38,204 nucleotides of DNA from a virus. This document shows, in pieces, positions 1-5,627 of the stretch. The position numbers were made by a program, and so were the translations under genes. The stretch covers positions 1 to 38,204 of IMG/VR virus record IMGVR_UViG_3300021361_000004. One strand, 5' to 3'. Within the stretch, counting starts at the first letter, position 1. Every line of letters begins with the position of its first letter. The notes under the pieces are model-generated. The model was given only the letters and a program-made list of their open reading frames with translations. It had not been told where the DNA came from and did no database searches.

Positions 1-112
1 CCGGCTCTGAGGCAGACTGAGAGGCAGCGAACAAGCCTTGAAGTCGCTCAATCTCGCGCTCTGCCTTCTCAAGCTCATCGCGCTCGTTGCAGTCGCTGCC
101 ACAGGTGGGACA
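1..112. repeat. Left copy of the 112-bp terminal duplication
   Basis: These 112 bases are repeated exactly at 38093-38204. The repeat lies inside a reading frame that stays open and in phase across the join, so it most likely reflects the overlap of a circular assembly (unit length 38,092 bp) from a circularly permuted or terminally redundant genome. A genuine short direct terminal repeat cannot be excluded from sequence alone. Confidence 0.9.
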
Positions 113-535
113 GGCGCTACCCTGCGCCTCGGGCTGCTGTGCGCAGGAGTACATGCATGTGCCATTGAATGAACCCTCGCCAGGATCACTCTTGCAGAAC
201 TTTGGCTCTGTCGGCTGTGTTGCTGGGGGAGCGGAGGCGCAAGCCCTGCAAATGTGCTGGAGTTTCGCGCCGAAAAATGTTCGCAGGCACGAAATGCACT
301 CGTTGGAATAGGCGTGATCGCCCCGGGTCGGGTACGAGCGCTCAGCGTGGGTCGTGTCCTTCAGCAGTCGGAAACCTTCCGGCACCACCCCGGCCTGCTG
401 GTTGGCGAGGGCGGCGCGTTCGACCTCGCGGGCGAACTCGTAGACATTGAGTTCACGACCCACGCCCGAACTGAGCTTGTCGTAAATATCGTAAATCGCT
501 TGATCCGTCAGCGCTGCTTTATTGCCAGTAGTCAT
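1..535 (-). CDS. Cysteine-rich phage protein, N-terminal part (281 aa when the circle is closed)
   Basis: This frame starts at ATG 533-535, after an AGGAG about ten bases upstream, and runs off the window at base 1. It continues in phase at 38092 and stops at 37782, giving 281 aa. Residues 1-75 look globular. Residues 80-99 hold two CxxC pairs (C80/C83 and C96/C99), a zinc-ribbon-like arrangement, and six more cysteines follow at 114, 127, 131, 142, 145 and 149. A short charged helix (about 150-167) precedes the C-terminal domain encoded at the other window end. The start codon overlaps the stop of the 41-aa gene upstream. I do not recognise a function. The modular build, with its PVA and LPDG..LYT segments, recalls Ead/Ea22-like phage accessory proteins, but that is only a resemblance. 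Confidence 0.8.
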   Translation of the reverse strand, partial: MTTGNKAALTDQAIYDIYDKLSSGVGRELNVYEFAREVERAALANQQAGVVPEGFRLLKDTTHAERSYPTRGDHAYSNECISCLRTFFGAKLQHICRACASAPPATQPTEPKFCKSDPGEGSFNGTCMYSCAQQPEAQGSACPTCGSDCNERDELEKAEREIERLQGLFAASQSASEP

Positions 536-657
536 TTGCAAGATACTCCTTGACAGTGATAAGCAGGGCTGGGCACATGTACAGGGACTGTATGCCAGCC
601 GTACCAACTCACCCACTGTGACCAGCAGAATATTGTGATTACTGCGAATTTACGCAT
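532..657 (-). CDS. Small hydrophobic protein, 41 aa
   Basis: This short frame begins at ATG 655-657 behind a very good ribosome binding site (GAGGAG, six-base spacer) and ends in TGA 532-534, overlapping the ATG of the 281-aa gene. Its start lies just inside the end of the 77-aa gene upstream. The N-terminus (MRKFAVITIFCWSQWVSW) is a basic pair followed by a hydrophobic, tryptophan-rich stretch, as in a short signal anchor or membrane peptide. The tail, about 20 residues, has two cysteines. No lipobox is convincing. No family is recognised. The start and stop overlaps with both neighbours and the strong binding site are the main support for it being real. Confidence 0.6.
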   Translation of the reverse strand: MRKFAVITIFCWSQWVSWYGWHTVPVHVPSPAYHCQGVSCK

Positions 658-883
658 GATTATCTCCTCGTGCGCGGGCAGCTACGTTTGCAAAGAACTT
701 AGCCACTTCTTCACACTCTTGTGGTGTCATGTACAAATAGACGTCACTTGCAGGGGCATAGCCTCCACCTTCCTCAGCGAAGCAAGATGGGGTCATGATT
801 CTCACAGACCCAAATCTTGCACTGGCTGAAGGAGCGACATCCACCAGCACGGCCCCATATCTGATGCTAACTACTCTGCTCAT
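650..883 (-). CDS. Hypothetical protein, 77 aa
   Basis: ATG 881-883 overlaps the stop of the upstream 204-aa gene in an ATGA arrangement and has an AGGA six bases upstream, so it is preferred over the longer frame that would read back through the triplet repeat. The protein mixes beta-like segments (SRVVSIRYGAVLVDV) with a C-terminal helix (MTPQECEEVAKFFANVAAR). It has no transmembrane segment and no motif that I know. It sits in the leftward accessory run together with the repeat protein, the 41-aa peptide and the 281-aa protein, and is probably translated by coupling with them. The function is unknown. Confidence 0.7.
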   Translation of the reverse strand: MSRVVSIRYGAVLVDVAPSASARFGSVRIMTPSCFAEEGGGYAPASDVYLYMTPQECEEVAKFFANVAARARGDNHA

Positions 884-1494
884 TTGCAGTCCTTGAGAAG
901 TTGCAGGAGAGTGGAGGCTTCCCAGCGGAAGTGTTCCGACCACGCCGCCGACCACGCCGACTCCGCCGCCGACTCCGCCGCCGCCGCCGCCGACTCCGCC
1001 GCCGACTCCGCCGCCGCCGACCACCACGCCGACTCCGCCGCCGACTCCGCCGCCGACCGCGATACTTCGGCCGCTCCTGCTTCGAGCCAATCAATCACTT
1101 TTTGCAGTGCTTGGCGGCATTGTTCAGCGTAAGGCTCCGTGTTGCTTTTCAGTCGCTCAAGGTCGCGGCGATGACGTTGGCTGGCGAGTAGTGCTTTGAC
1201 AGGCTCGACGTTCGCGCCGACCGGGATTGCGGCGAGGAAATCCTCCGAGAACTGCTCAGCTTCACCCTTGGGCAGGCCTTCGAAGATGCGATCCTCAAGC
1301 CGCGCGAGCCATTCAGGCAAGCCCAGTTCGGTCTTGTATGCCGCATGGTTGTAGGCTTCAAGAGTGCAGCCGACTGCGCAACCCTTGCCCGACTCCCATC
1401 CGATGCCTTGGGTCAGGTGCTCGTCGGCGCGATGGGCTGCAAGCCGGGCTTGATACTTAGCCTTGATGGCCGGGTCCCCATGAAATGCTTTCAT
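880..1494 (-). CDS. Alanine-rich SAAE-repeat protein, 204 aa
   Basis: The start is ATG 1492-1494, which follows AAGGAGA with a seven- to eight-base spacer; the open frame upstream of it has no such signal. Residues 1 to about 150 form a mixed helical domain (MKAFHGDPAIKAKYQ, GKGCAVGC, LPEWLARLEDRIFEGLPK). Residues about 155-190 are a low-complexity array of SAAE/SAAESAW units encoded by GCC/GAC/TCC triplet repeats, and the protein ends WSEHFRWEASTLLQLLKDCK. Proteins with this N-terminal domain and A-rich repeat tails occur in phages and bacteria as hypothetical proteins, as far as I recall. The array is probably a long amphipathic or surface helix. It is the first gene of the leftward block, facing a candidate promoter at 1600-1628. 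The function is unknown. Confidence 0.8.
   Translation of the reverse strand: MKAFHGDPAIKAKYQARLAAHRADEHLTQGIGWESGKGCAVGCTLEAYNHAAYKTELGLPEWLARLEDRIFEGLPKGEAEQFSEDFLAAIPVGANVEPVKALLASQRHRRDLERLKSNTEPYAEQCRQALQKVIDWLEAGAAEVSRSAAESAAESAWWSAAAESAAESAAAAAESAAESAWSAAWSEHFRWEASTLLQLLKDCK
938..1058. repeat. GC-rich triplet-type tandem repeat encoding SAAE units
   Basis: The plus strand reads as repeated gccgactccgcc units with gccgcc expansions and two accacgcc interruptions. On the minus strand these encode the SAAE/SAW array of the 204-aa protein. The composition leaves several other frames open, which explains spurious overlapping frames here. Such an array can change copy number by slippage. 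Confidence 0.85.
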
Positions 1495-1599
1495 ATTCAG
1501 TTCTCCTTTGGCATGATTGCCAGCCCTTACTGTACACCCATCGGGTAGCGTGCCTATAGGGTAACTACCTACTTGGTGCTCTGTGGGAGATGGGCACAA

Positions 1600-1628
1600 T
1601 GGCTAGGCCAGCAAGGAGCTGGTGTCAA
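1600..1628 (-). promoter_or_regulatory. Candidate sigma70-type promoter for the leftward block
   Basis: On the minus strand, a perfect TTGACA (1628-1623) is followed after 17 bases by TAGCCA (1605-1600), a weak -10. It would give a leader of about 100 bases before the 204-aa gene. The interval 1495-1641 separates divergent genes and also carries an imperfect palindrome (tagggtaactaccta, about 1556-1570) that could bind a regulator. No clear rightward promoter is seen here. Confidence 0.4.
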
Positions 1629-1641
1629 TTAGGAGAGCGTA

Positions 1642-1878
1642 ATGTCTAACCATGAATTCCGTCGCCATCAGCTTTACGTTAAAGTGGTGGCTACTCGCAA
1701 GGCCATGCGCACCGCCGTGCGTCAAGCTCTGGCCCACGTCAAACTGGAGGATGTCAAGACTCGCTTTACGCTGAGCGACGTGCTCCAGGTTACGCGCCCA
1801 GGTGTTAATCTGCGAGACTTTAAAGCCGCCATGCGTGAGCAGTACAAGCAATCGCACTCTCGTGGAGGTCGCAAATGA
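1642..1878 (+). CDS. Small basic protein, 78 aa
   Basis: ATG 1642 follows TTAGGAGAGCGTA, a good ribosome binding site. The protein is strongly basic (many R, K and H), predicted mostly helical, and has no cysteine or membrane segment. The middle (ALAHVKLEDVKTRFTLSDV) and tail (DFKAAMREQYKQSHSRGGRK) suggest a compact DNA- or RNA-binding protein, but I see no recognisable helix-turn-helix and assign no family. It is the first rightward gene, followed at once by TGCCACC repeats and a strong terminator, so it is probably expressed separately from the primase-helicase. An early host-takeover or regulatory protein would fit this position, by inference only. Confidence 0.75.
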   Translation: MSNHEFRRHQLYVKVVATRKAMRTAVRQALAHVKLEDVKTRFTLSDVLQVTRPGVNLRDFKAAMREQYKQSHSRGGRK

Positions 1879-1885
1879 AGATGCT

Positions 1886-1912
1886 TGCCACCAAGTGCCA
1901 CCAAGCGCCACC
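1886..1912. repeat. Three TGCCACC-type units with 10-bp period
   Basis: TGCCACC occurs at 1886-1892 and 1896-1902, and CGCCACC at 1906-1912, each separated by AAG. The same heptamer is highly repeated downstream of the primase-helicase gene (4148-4357), so these are probably part of the same binding-site family. Confidence 0.6.
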
Positions 1913-1950
1913 CATTGCTGTCCGCCCCTAGCAGCAGCGTACAATGGCAA

Positions 1951-1988
1951 AGCCCCTGGTCGTGGAGCACATGACCAGGGGCTTTTCT
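1951..1988 (+). terminator. Rho-independent terminator after the 78-aa gene
   Basis: A perfect 11-bp stem, agcccctggtc (1951-1961) and gaccaggggct (1973-1983), with an 11-base loop is followed by ttttctct. Its orientation fits ending rightward transcription of the 78-aa gene before the primase-helicase promoter. Confidence 0.85.
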
Positions 1989-2022
1989 CTAGACTCACAA
2001 GCTGGCGGGCTCGTGAATACGA

Positions 2023-2054
2023 TTGACAATGAACTAAGACGTTGCCAGTATAGC
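2023..2054 (+). promoter_or_regulatory. Candidate promoter for the primase-helicase gene
   Basis: A perfect TTGACA at 2023-2028 lies upstream of CAGTATAGC (2046-2054). A 17-base spacer gives CAGTAT and a 20-base spacer gives TATAGC, so the -10 assignment is uncertain. The position directly after the terminator and before the next gene makes a promoter likely. A short inverted repeat, cagccc (2056-2061) and gggctg (2079-2084), would fold the leader just before the ATG at 2086. Confidence 0.5.
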
Positions 2055-2085
2055 ACAGCCCGCCGCACGACAATAGCGGGGCTGC

Positions 2086-4143
2086 ATGCTTTCTTATCAA
2101 GAAATAACACTTCAGATGCCCAATGGCATCGACACTCAAGTACCCGGGCTGGACGTAGTTTACGAATACTTGCGAAAACGAGGGGTCAGTAAGCAAGAGA
2201 TTGAAGAACATGGATTACGAATTGTTCCAGCTCGGGAGCTAATTCAGGCGGCGCGGGGAGGCATCATACGAGATGATCCTCGGCTGGCCATCGTCTTCCC
2301 CCATGCGGACCCACAAGGGCGCCCACTAGATTGGTGGAGCGCGCGACTTGTGGATGCGGGACTGCGTCCCGCAGCCAAAGGCTGGGCTGGTCTAACAGAG
2401 ACTAAGCTGGGCAAGATGTTCTGCCCGCCGAACGAGCCTCCGCATGGCTATCTGGTACCTTCACTGGACTGGACTAAGCTTCAGCATGGTGATAAGATAT
2501 ATATACACGAATCATGTATCAAAGCAATCAACGGAGCTCGACTCGGCTACTGGTCTATTGGACTAAATGGTGTTTGGGGCTTTACATCGAAAAAGCATGG
2601 GGTTGGTCTTATAGATGAGCTCCGAGGGCTGCCTTGGAAAGCTCTTGAACTTAATCCCGTTATTGTCTTTGACTCAAATGCGGACGATAATTGGGATGTG
2701 CGTGGAGCTATCAGCGCTCTGGCACAGCGGCTGCATGCAGTTACTGGACAAAGGGCCAGTCACTTACTGCTCCCCAGAAATCCTGGTGGAGACCATTGGG
2801 GGTTTGACGACTACGTCGTGCACATGGGTGACGTACAAGCACGAGCCTTCTTGGATGGAGAAGCCAAAGAAGTAGAGATATCTGAATTCGAACAACTTCG
2901 TCTCCGTCTCAACGATGAAGTCTGCGTAGTGCGCTCATTGGGACGCATAGCGGAACAAGATACAGGCACGTTGATGACACGGGGGACGTTTACAGAAGTA
3001 AATTACGCTCATTTTACATGTGAAATAGAAGATAAGAAGATTAATGTACCCAAGGCATGGCTAATGGATGAAAGACGAGTGGAGGTGGAATGTCTCAAAT
3101 ACGTTCCAGGTGGGGAGCGCATATCTGTAGGTCAGTATCTTAACCTGTGGCGTGGCATGGGCGTGGAGCCTGCTGTGGGTGGCAGCGTGCAGCCCTGGGT
3201 AGGGTTGTTGGCCCTCCAGGTGCCATCTGAAGCCCTGCGCAAGTGGCTCATACAGTGGTTTGCCTATCCCTTACAGACATTAGGGGCCAAACTCAACACT
3301 TACGTGCATCTGTATGGCCCGAGCGGCACGGGTAAGAATGGACTATTGGCTCCACTTATTAAAATCTACGGTGATAATGGAGTGGTCATTGGTAAGGACC
3401 AAATTGGGTCTACATTTAATAGCGTCTACGCCACGAGACAATTCGTTAATATTGACGAAATTCATGGGGGTACGTCTGCAGATGCGTTGGCAATCACTAA
3501 CCGTATCAAGCTTCTCACTACGTCTCCTACCCTGACAGTCAACAGGAAAGGGGAGCCTGAGTACATGGTGGATAACCATGTTAATCTGGTTACTACATCT
3601 AACTATAGTGATAGCATCAAGCTTGACGAGGGTGATCGCCGAGCGTGCGTTATTCAGTTTGGTAGGCGTGACTCAATGCTGGGTAAGGAAGTGTTCGACA
3701 ACTACTTCGCGTGGGTTGACAATGGGGGAGCCGAAGCGCTGTACGAATATCTTCTAGGGGTTGACCTATCAGACTTTGATGCTAAGGGATGGGCTCCATT
3801 TACTGAATGGAAAGAGATGGTCACCGATGCAACGCGTGGACCAATGGAAAAGTGGGTGCGTGACCTTTGGGATGACCCAGATAGTGTTCTTCCTAGAATT
3901 ATGCGGGGGCAGAAAGTGTTTACTCCCGAACAAATTGGCTTGGCATATTCTGAGGGGGACACAGCTAAGAATACGCTCGGGCTACGGAATGCTGTGGGCA
4001 AGCGAATGCAAGATTTGGGCTTTAAGAGAGTGGAAATTAAGATTGACGGCAACAAGGTGCGTGCCTGGATTGTGGGGGGGCGGGATAGAGAGTGGTCCAA
4101 TGACGAAATCCGCAGGGCAATTAAAGTCAAAGACAAATATTAA
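2086..4143 (+). CDS. Primase-helicase: TOPRIM-like (DUF3854-type) domain plus SF3-like helicase (DUF5906-type), 685 aa
   Basis: The N-terminal third has a TOPRIM-like segment around residue 196 (VIVFDSNADDN, then WGFDDYVV), as in DUF3854 proteins that accompany replicative helicases. The C-terminal half is a superfamily-3-like ATPase: Walker A GPSGTGKN at 411-418, Walker B VNIDEIH with D457/E458, then NLVTTSN and EGDRRACVIQF, the usual order in DUF5906 phage and plasmid helicases. It would unwind DNA at the fork and perhaps prime it. It lies beside the TGCCACC repeat region, the candidate origin. The ATG at 2086 is taken; an in-frame ATG at 2116 is possible, since neither start has a strong ribosome binding site. 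The zinc-binding and catalytic core of a classical primase is not obvious, so priming is inferred. Confidence 0.85.
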   Translation: MLSYQEITLQMPNGIDTQVPGLDVVYEYLRKRGVSKQEIEEHGLRIVPARELIQAARGGIIRDDPRLAIVFPHADPQGRPLDWWSARLVDAGLRPAAKGWAGLTETKLGKMFCPPNEPPHGYLVPSLDWTKLQHGDKIYIHESCIKAINGARLGYWSIGLNGVWGFTSKKHGVGLIDELRGLPWKALELNPVIVFDSNADDNWDVRGAISALAQRLHAVTGQRASHLLLPRNPGGDHWGFDDYVVHMGDVQARAFLDGEAKEVEISEFEQLRLRLNDEVCVVRSLGRIAEQDTGTLMTRGTFTEVNYAHFTCEIEDKKINVPKAWLMDERRVEVECLKYVPGGERISVGQYLNLWRGMGVEPAVGGSVQPWVGLLALQVPSEALRKWLIQWFAYPLQTLGAKLNTYVHLYGPSGTGKNGLLAPLIKIYGDNGVVIGKDQIGSTFNSVYATRQFVNIDEIHGGTSADALAITNRIKLLTTSPTLTVNRKGEPEYMVDNHVNLVTTSNYSDSIKLDEGDRRACVIQFGRRDSMLGKEVFDNYFAWVDNGGAEALYEYLLGVDLSDFDAKGWAPFTEWKEMVTDATRGPMEKWVRDLWDDPDSVLPRIMRGQKVFTPEQIGLAYSEGDTAKNTLGLRNAVGKRMQDLGFKRVEIKIDGNKVRAWIVGGRDREWSNDEIRRAIKVKDKY

Positions 4144-4147
4144 CAGA

Positions 4148-4357
4148 GGTGGCAGGTGGGACCTGCCACCGGTAACACATGCCACCAGCGTCCTGCCACC
4201 TAGGTAAGTTGTTGTTTTGTAAGGGGTAATTGGTAAGAGGTGGCAGGTGGCATGTTAAAACTATAAAAGTAATAAGTGTATACGTGCTAGGCTAATTGAA
4301 TAGTATGCGCGTAATTGGGGCAACCAAACCACCACCTGCCACCTGCCACCTGCCACC
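4148..4357. other. TGCCACC iteron cluster with AT-rich core; candidate replication origin
   Basis: No gene is seen between 4144 and 4579. TGCCACC or its complement occurs at 4148-4154 (inverted), 4164-4170, 4180-4186, 4194-4200, 4239-4245 and 4246-4252 (inverted tandem), and 4337-4357 (three perfect tandem heptamers). The first two form a 10-bp inverted repeat around GGG (4148-4170). Between the arrays lies an AT-rich stretch (4253-4315). Iterons flanking an AT-rich element next to the helicase gene are typical of replication origins, but a regulatory operator array is also possible. Confidence 0.5.
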
Positions 4358-4398
4358 TTTGGCCCTTTCGGCCCCACCTCCCCGAAACAGGGCCAAAG
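4357..4398. repeat. 10-bp inverted repeat with 22-base loop
   Basis: ctttggccct (4357-4366) pairs perfectly with agggccaaag (4389-4398), directly after the tandem TGCCACC units. There is no T-run after the right arm, so it is not an obvious terminator. It may be a structural part of the origin or of the leader RNA. Confidence 0.5.
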
Positions 4399-4449
4399 TC
4401 TCGTAGACGAAGCGTCCGAATTGCTTCGCGTGTCTCGTCGAGCTCGACC

Positions 4450-4560
4450 GTCGACATCGACAGGGAGCAGAAAGAAACTCTTTACATTGCTTTACAGAGT
4501 AGCAACAAAGAACAGAGATGGTGAGAGTACACTCTCGTACATGGCTAGCGCGGTGCTAGC
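4450..4560 (+). promoter_or_regulatory. Upstream control region of the 108-aa gene, with elements shared with the terminase leader
   Basis: Three elements occur in order: gtcgacatcga followed by acagggagcagaaag (4450-4474), ctttacattg (4480-4489), and two gctagc palindromes (4544-4549 and 4555-4560). A small inverted repeat, gagagt-ac-actctc, lies at 4524-4537. Variants of the first two elements and gctagcg recur in the same order at 5013-5273, upstream of the terminase genes, which suggests shared control. No convincing sigma70 -10 box is visible. Confidence 0.4.
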
Positions 4561-4579
4561 CAATAACAGGAGAACTGAA

Positions 4580-4906
4580 ATGGCTACCAAGACTGTTAAG
4601 CAAGGCACGATGGCTAAGGCTGGTGTGATGACCCAAGTGGTCGCAGCGGTGACTGCACCTGTCGTGGAAGAGAAGGCTGACAAGCCCAAGACCGTGGCCC
4701 TCCGTGGCGGCGCAGCCGTGACGCGCATTGTCATCAAGGAAGGTGTGAAGTACAGCACCAAGGCTGAGCACAACCAAAACTGGTGGAACGCCCTGGTCAA
4801 GTCCTGCAAGGAGCCTGCCAGCGTGGAAGAGGTCATCAAGCGTGAGCAGGTGCCCAGCCACTTCATCGGCTACTGCCTGCGTCGTGGCTACCTGCAAGCG
4901 GCATGA
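4580..4906 (+). CDS. Hypothetical protein, 108 aa
   Basis: ATG 4580 is chosen because it follows ACAGGAGAACTGAA, a clear ribosome binding site; an in-frame ATG at 4541 lacks one. The N-terminal 40 residues are low in complexity and rich in A, V, K and T. The rest looks folded: LRGGAAVTRIVIKEGVKY, then HNQNWWNALVKSC and a C-terminal helix-rich part that includes VPSHFIGYCLRRGYL. It has no membrane segment and no known motif. It stands alone between the candidate origin and a strong terminator, under its own control region, so it could be highly expressed. The aromatic and basic C-terminal part might bind nucleic acid, but that is speculation. The function is unknown. Confidence 0.75.
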   Translation: MATKTVKQGTMAKAGVMTQVVAAVTAPVVEEKADKPKTVALRGGAAVTRIVIKEGVKYSTKAEHNQNWWNALVKSCKEPASVEEVIKREQVPSHFIGYCLRRGYLQAA

Positions 4907-4965
4907 CCGCGCAGGAGGTGGAGCTGCCACCTGAAGCGTGGCTCATCTGGTTCGGTGTACTGTAG
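4903..4965 (+). CDS. Possible 20-aa leader-like peptide
   Basis: An ATG at 4903 overlaps the stop of the 108-aa gene (ATGA) and opens a 20-codon frame (MTAQEVELPP, then EAWLIWFGVL) that ends four bases before the terminator stem. It has no ribosome binding site of its own and would rely on coupling. It may be chance; its placement is the only support. Confidence 0.2.
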   Translation: MTAQEVELPPEAWLIWFGVL

Positions 4966-4968
4966 TCA

Positions 4969-4998
4969 AAGGCCCTGCAAGAGCAGGGCCTTTTCTTT
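4969..4998 (+). terminator. Rho-independent terminator after the 108-aa gene
   Basis: aaggccctgc (4969-4978) and gcagggcctt (4983-4992) form a perfect 10-bp stem with a four-base aaga loop, followed by ttctttt. It separates the 108-aa gene from the packaging operon. Confidence 0.88.
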
Positions 4999-5090
4999 TG
5001 TGCTAGCGTCTGGTCGACGTCGATCTTGACAGGAAGCAGAAAGGATTGTGACGACAGGAAGCTGACAGGTTCGGGAATGCTATTGAAAGC

Positions 5091-5138
5091 CGGGGGAGGA
5101 GAGCCCCCAGTCATGGTGTGGGTCTCAGTCCTCCCCCG
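5091..5138. repeat. GC-rich inverted repeat upstream of the terminase genes
   Basis: cgggggagga (5091-5100) is perfectly complementary to tcctcccccg (5129-5138) across a 28-base loop. The purine-rich left arm resembles a Shine-Dalgarno sequence and would be masked in the folded RNA. There is no T-run, so a simple terminator is unlikely. Confidence 0.55.
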
Positions 5139-5145
5139 CATACAA

Positions 5146-5210
5146 TTTCTTGTGAAAACTGAATGCAGAGTTTCAGCCATTTTCTTGTGAAAACTGAACA
5201 CAGAGTTTCA
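5146..5210. repeat. Two 30-bp direct repeats, 35-bp period
   Basis: The copies at 5146-5175 and 5181-5210 match at 28 of 30 positions; only the central dinucleotide (TG versus CA) differs. Each begins tttcttgtgaaaactgaa and ends cagagtttca, and each has near-inverted arms tgaaaact and agtttca, as in a protein-binding operator. Five bases separate them. Confidence 0.75.
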
Positions 5211-5282
5211 TAGGAACCTGAGGGCAGAGGTTGCATAGTTCGCACTTTACATTGAGAACTATTTGTGCTAGCGTGCAGGCCC

Positions 5283-5627
5283 ATGGACAAAGATAAATGC
5301 TTTGAGGTAATCGAGAACGCAGGGTACATCCCAAGAGCCAAGAAGGCCAGGGATGGGTTCTCTCGTGGAGATGTTGTCAATGCATTCCAGGACGCATTTG
5401 ACATCGTAGGCGGGACGACTAGACTCGCGCTATGGGCCAATGAGAACCCAGGAGAGTTCTACAAGCTCTATGCGCGTCTGCTACCCAGTCAAGCACAAAT
5501 CATTGGCTCCCCCGTGCGGCCCCAAATCATACATGCCATCCCCCCATCAGTGCTAGATAATCACCCAGGGGAAGTTTTGGACATAGTTACACTGGAGCCC
5601 ATTGATGGCGATGCAGTCGATCTATAA
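5283..5627 (+). CDS. terS: Probable terminase small subunit, 114 aa
   Basis: The protein lies directly before, and overlaps, the large terminase gene, the usual place of the DNA-recognition subunit of the packaging motor. It is about the usual size, largely helical, and has an N-terminal region (GYIPRAKKARDGFSRGDVVNAF) that could form a DNA-binding helical bundle. A central GGTTRLALWANENPGEFYKLYARLLP segment, described here only by its key residues L-W-A-N-x-x-P and Y-x-L-Y-x-R-L-L-P, matches the typical end of phage small terminases. ATG 5283 is preferred over GTG 5265, although its ribosome binding site is weak. The identification rests on position and this C-terminal pattern. Confidence 0.7.
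   Translation: MDKDKCFEVIENAGYIPRAKKARDGFSRGDVVNAFQDAFDIVGGTTRLALWANENPGEFYKLYARLLPSQAQIIGSPVRPQIIHAIPPSVLDNHPGEVLDIVTLEPIDGDAVDL

Larger units (their letters stand above)
5013..5273 (+). promoter_or_regulatory. Leader region of the packaging/structural operon
   Basis: No convincing gene lies between 4966 and 5282. The region repeats the element order seen at 4450-4560: gtcgacgtcga with acaggaagcagaaag (5013-5043), ctttacattg (5245-5254) and gctagcg (5267-5273; also at 5002-5008). Between the first two lie a stable stem-loop (5091-5138) and two 30-bp direct repeats (5146-5210). Transcription of the whole structural block probably starts in or before this region. A TTTACA/TAGCGT pair at 5246-5274 has a 17-base spacer but would leave almost no leader before the ATG. 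Confidence 0.4.

Noticed and set aside
1-112. Physical direct terminal repeat as the preferred reading of the end duplication
   Set aside because: It lies within a coding frame that is continuous across the join; assembly overlap of a circular map is simpler, though not proven.
867-1191. Arginine- or alanine-rich frames on both strands over the triplet repeat
   Set aside because: The GC-rich repeat keeps all frames open; only the 204-aa frame has a good start and overlaps its neighbour properly.
1603-2211. 202-aa minus-strand frame across the 78-aa gene and its terminator
   Set aside because: It crosses a strong terminator and a candidate promoter and has no domain or binding site.
5113-5190. 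25-codon frame in the terminase leader
   Set aside because: It reads through the repeats, and the G-rich sequence upstream is too far from the ATG and pairs in the stem-loop.
5146-5210. Possible mini-CRISPR
   Set aside because: Two 30-bp repeats separated by only five bases, with no spacers or cas operon.
5246-5274. TTTACA/TAGCGT promoter before terS
   Set aside because: Transcription would start almost at the ATG, leaving no leader; kept only as a shared sequence element.
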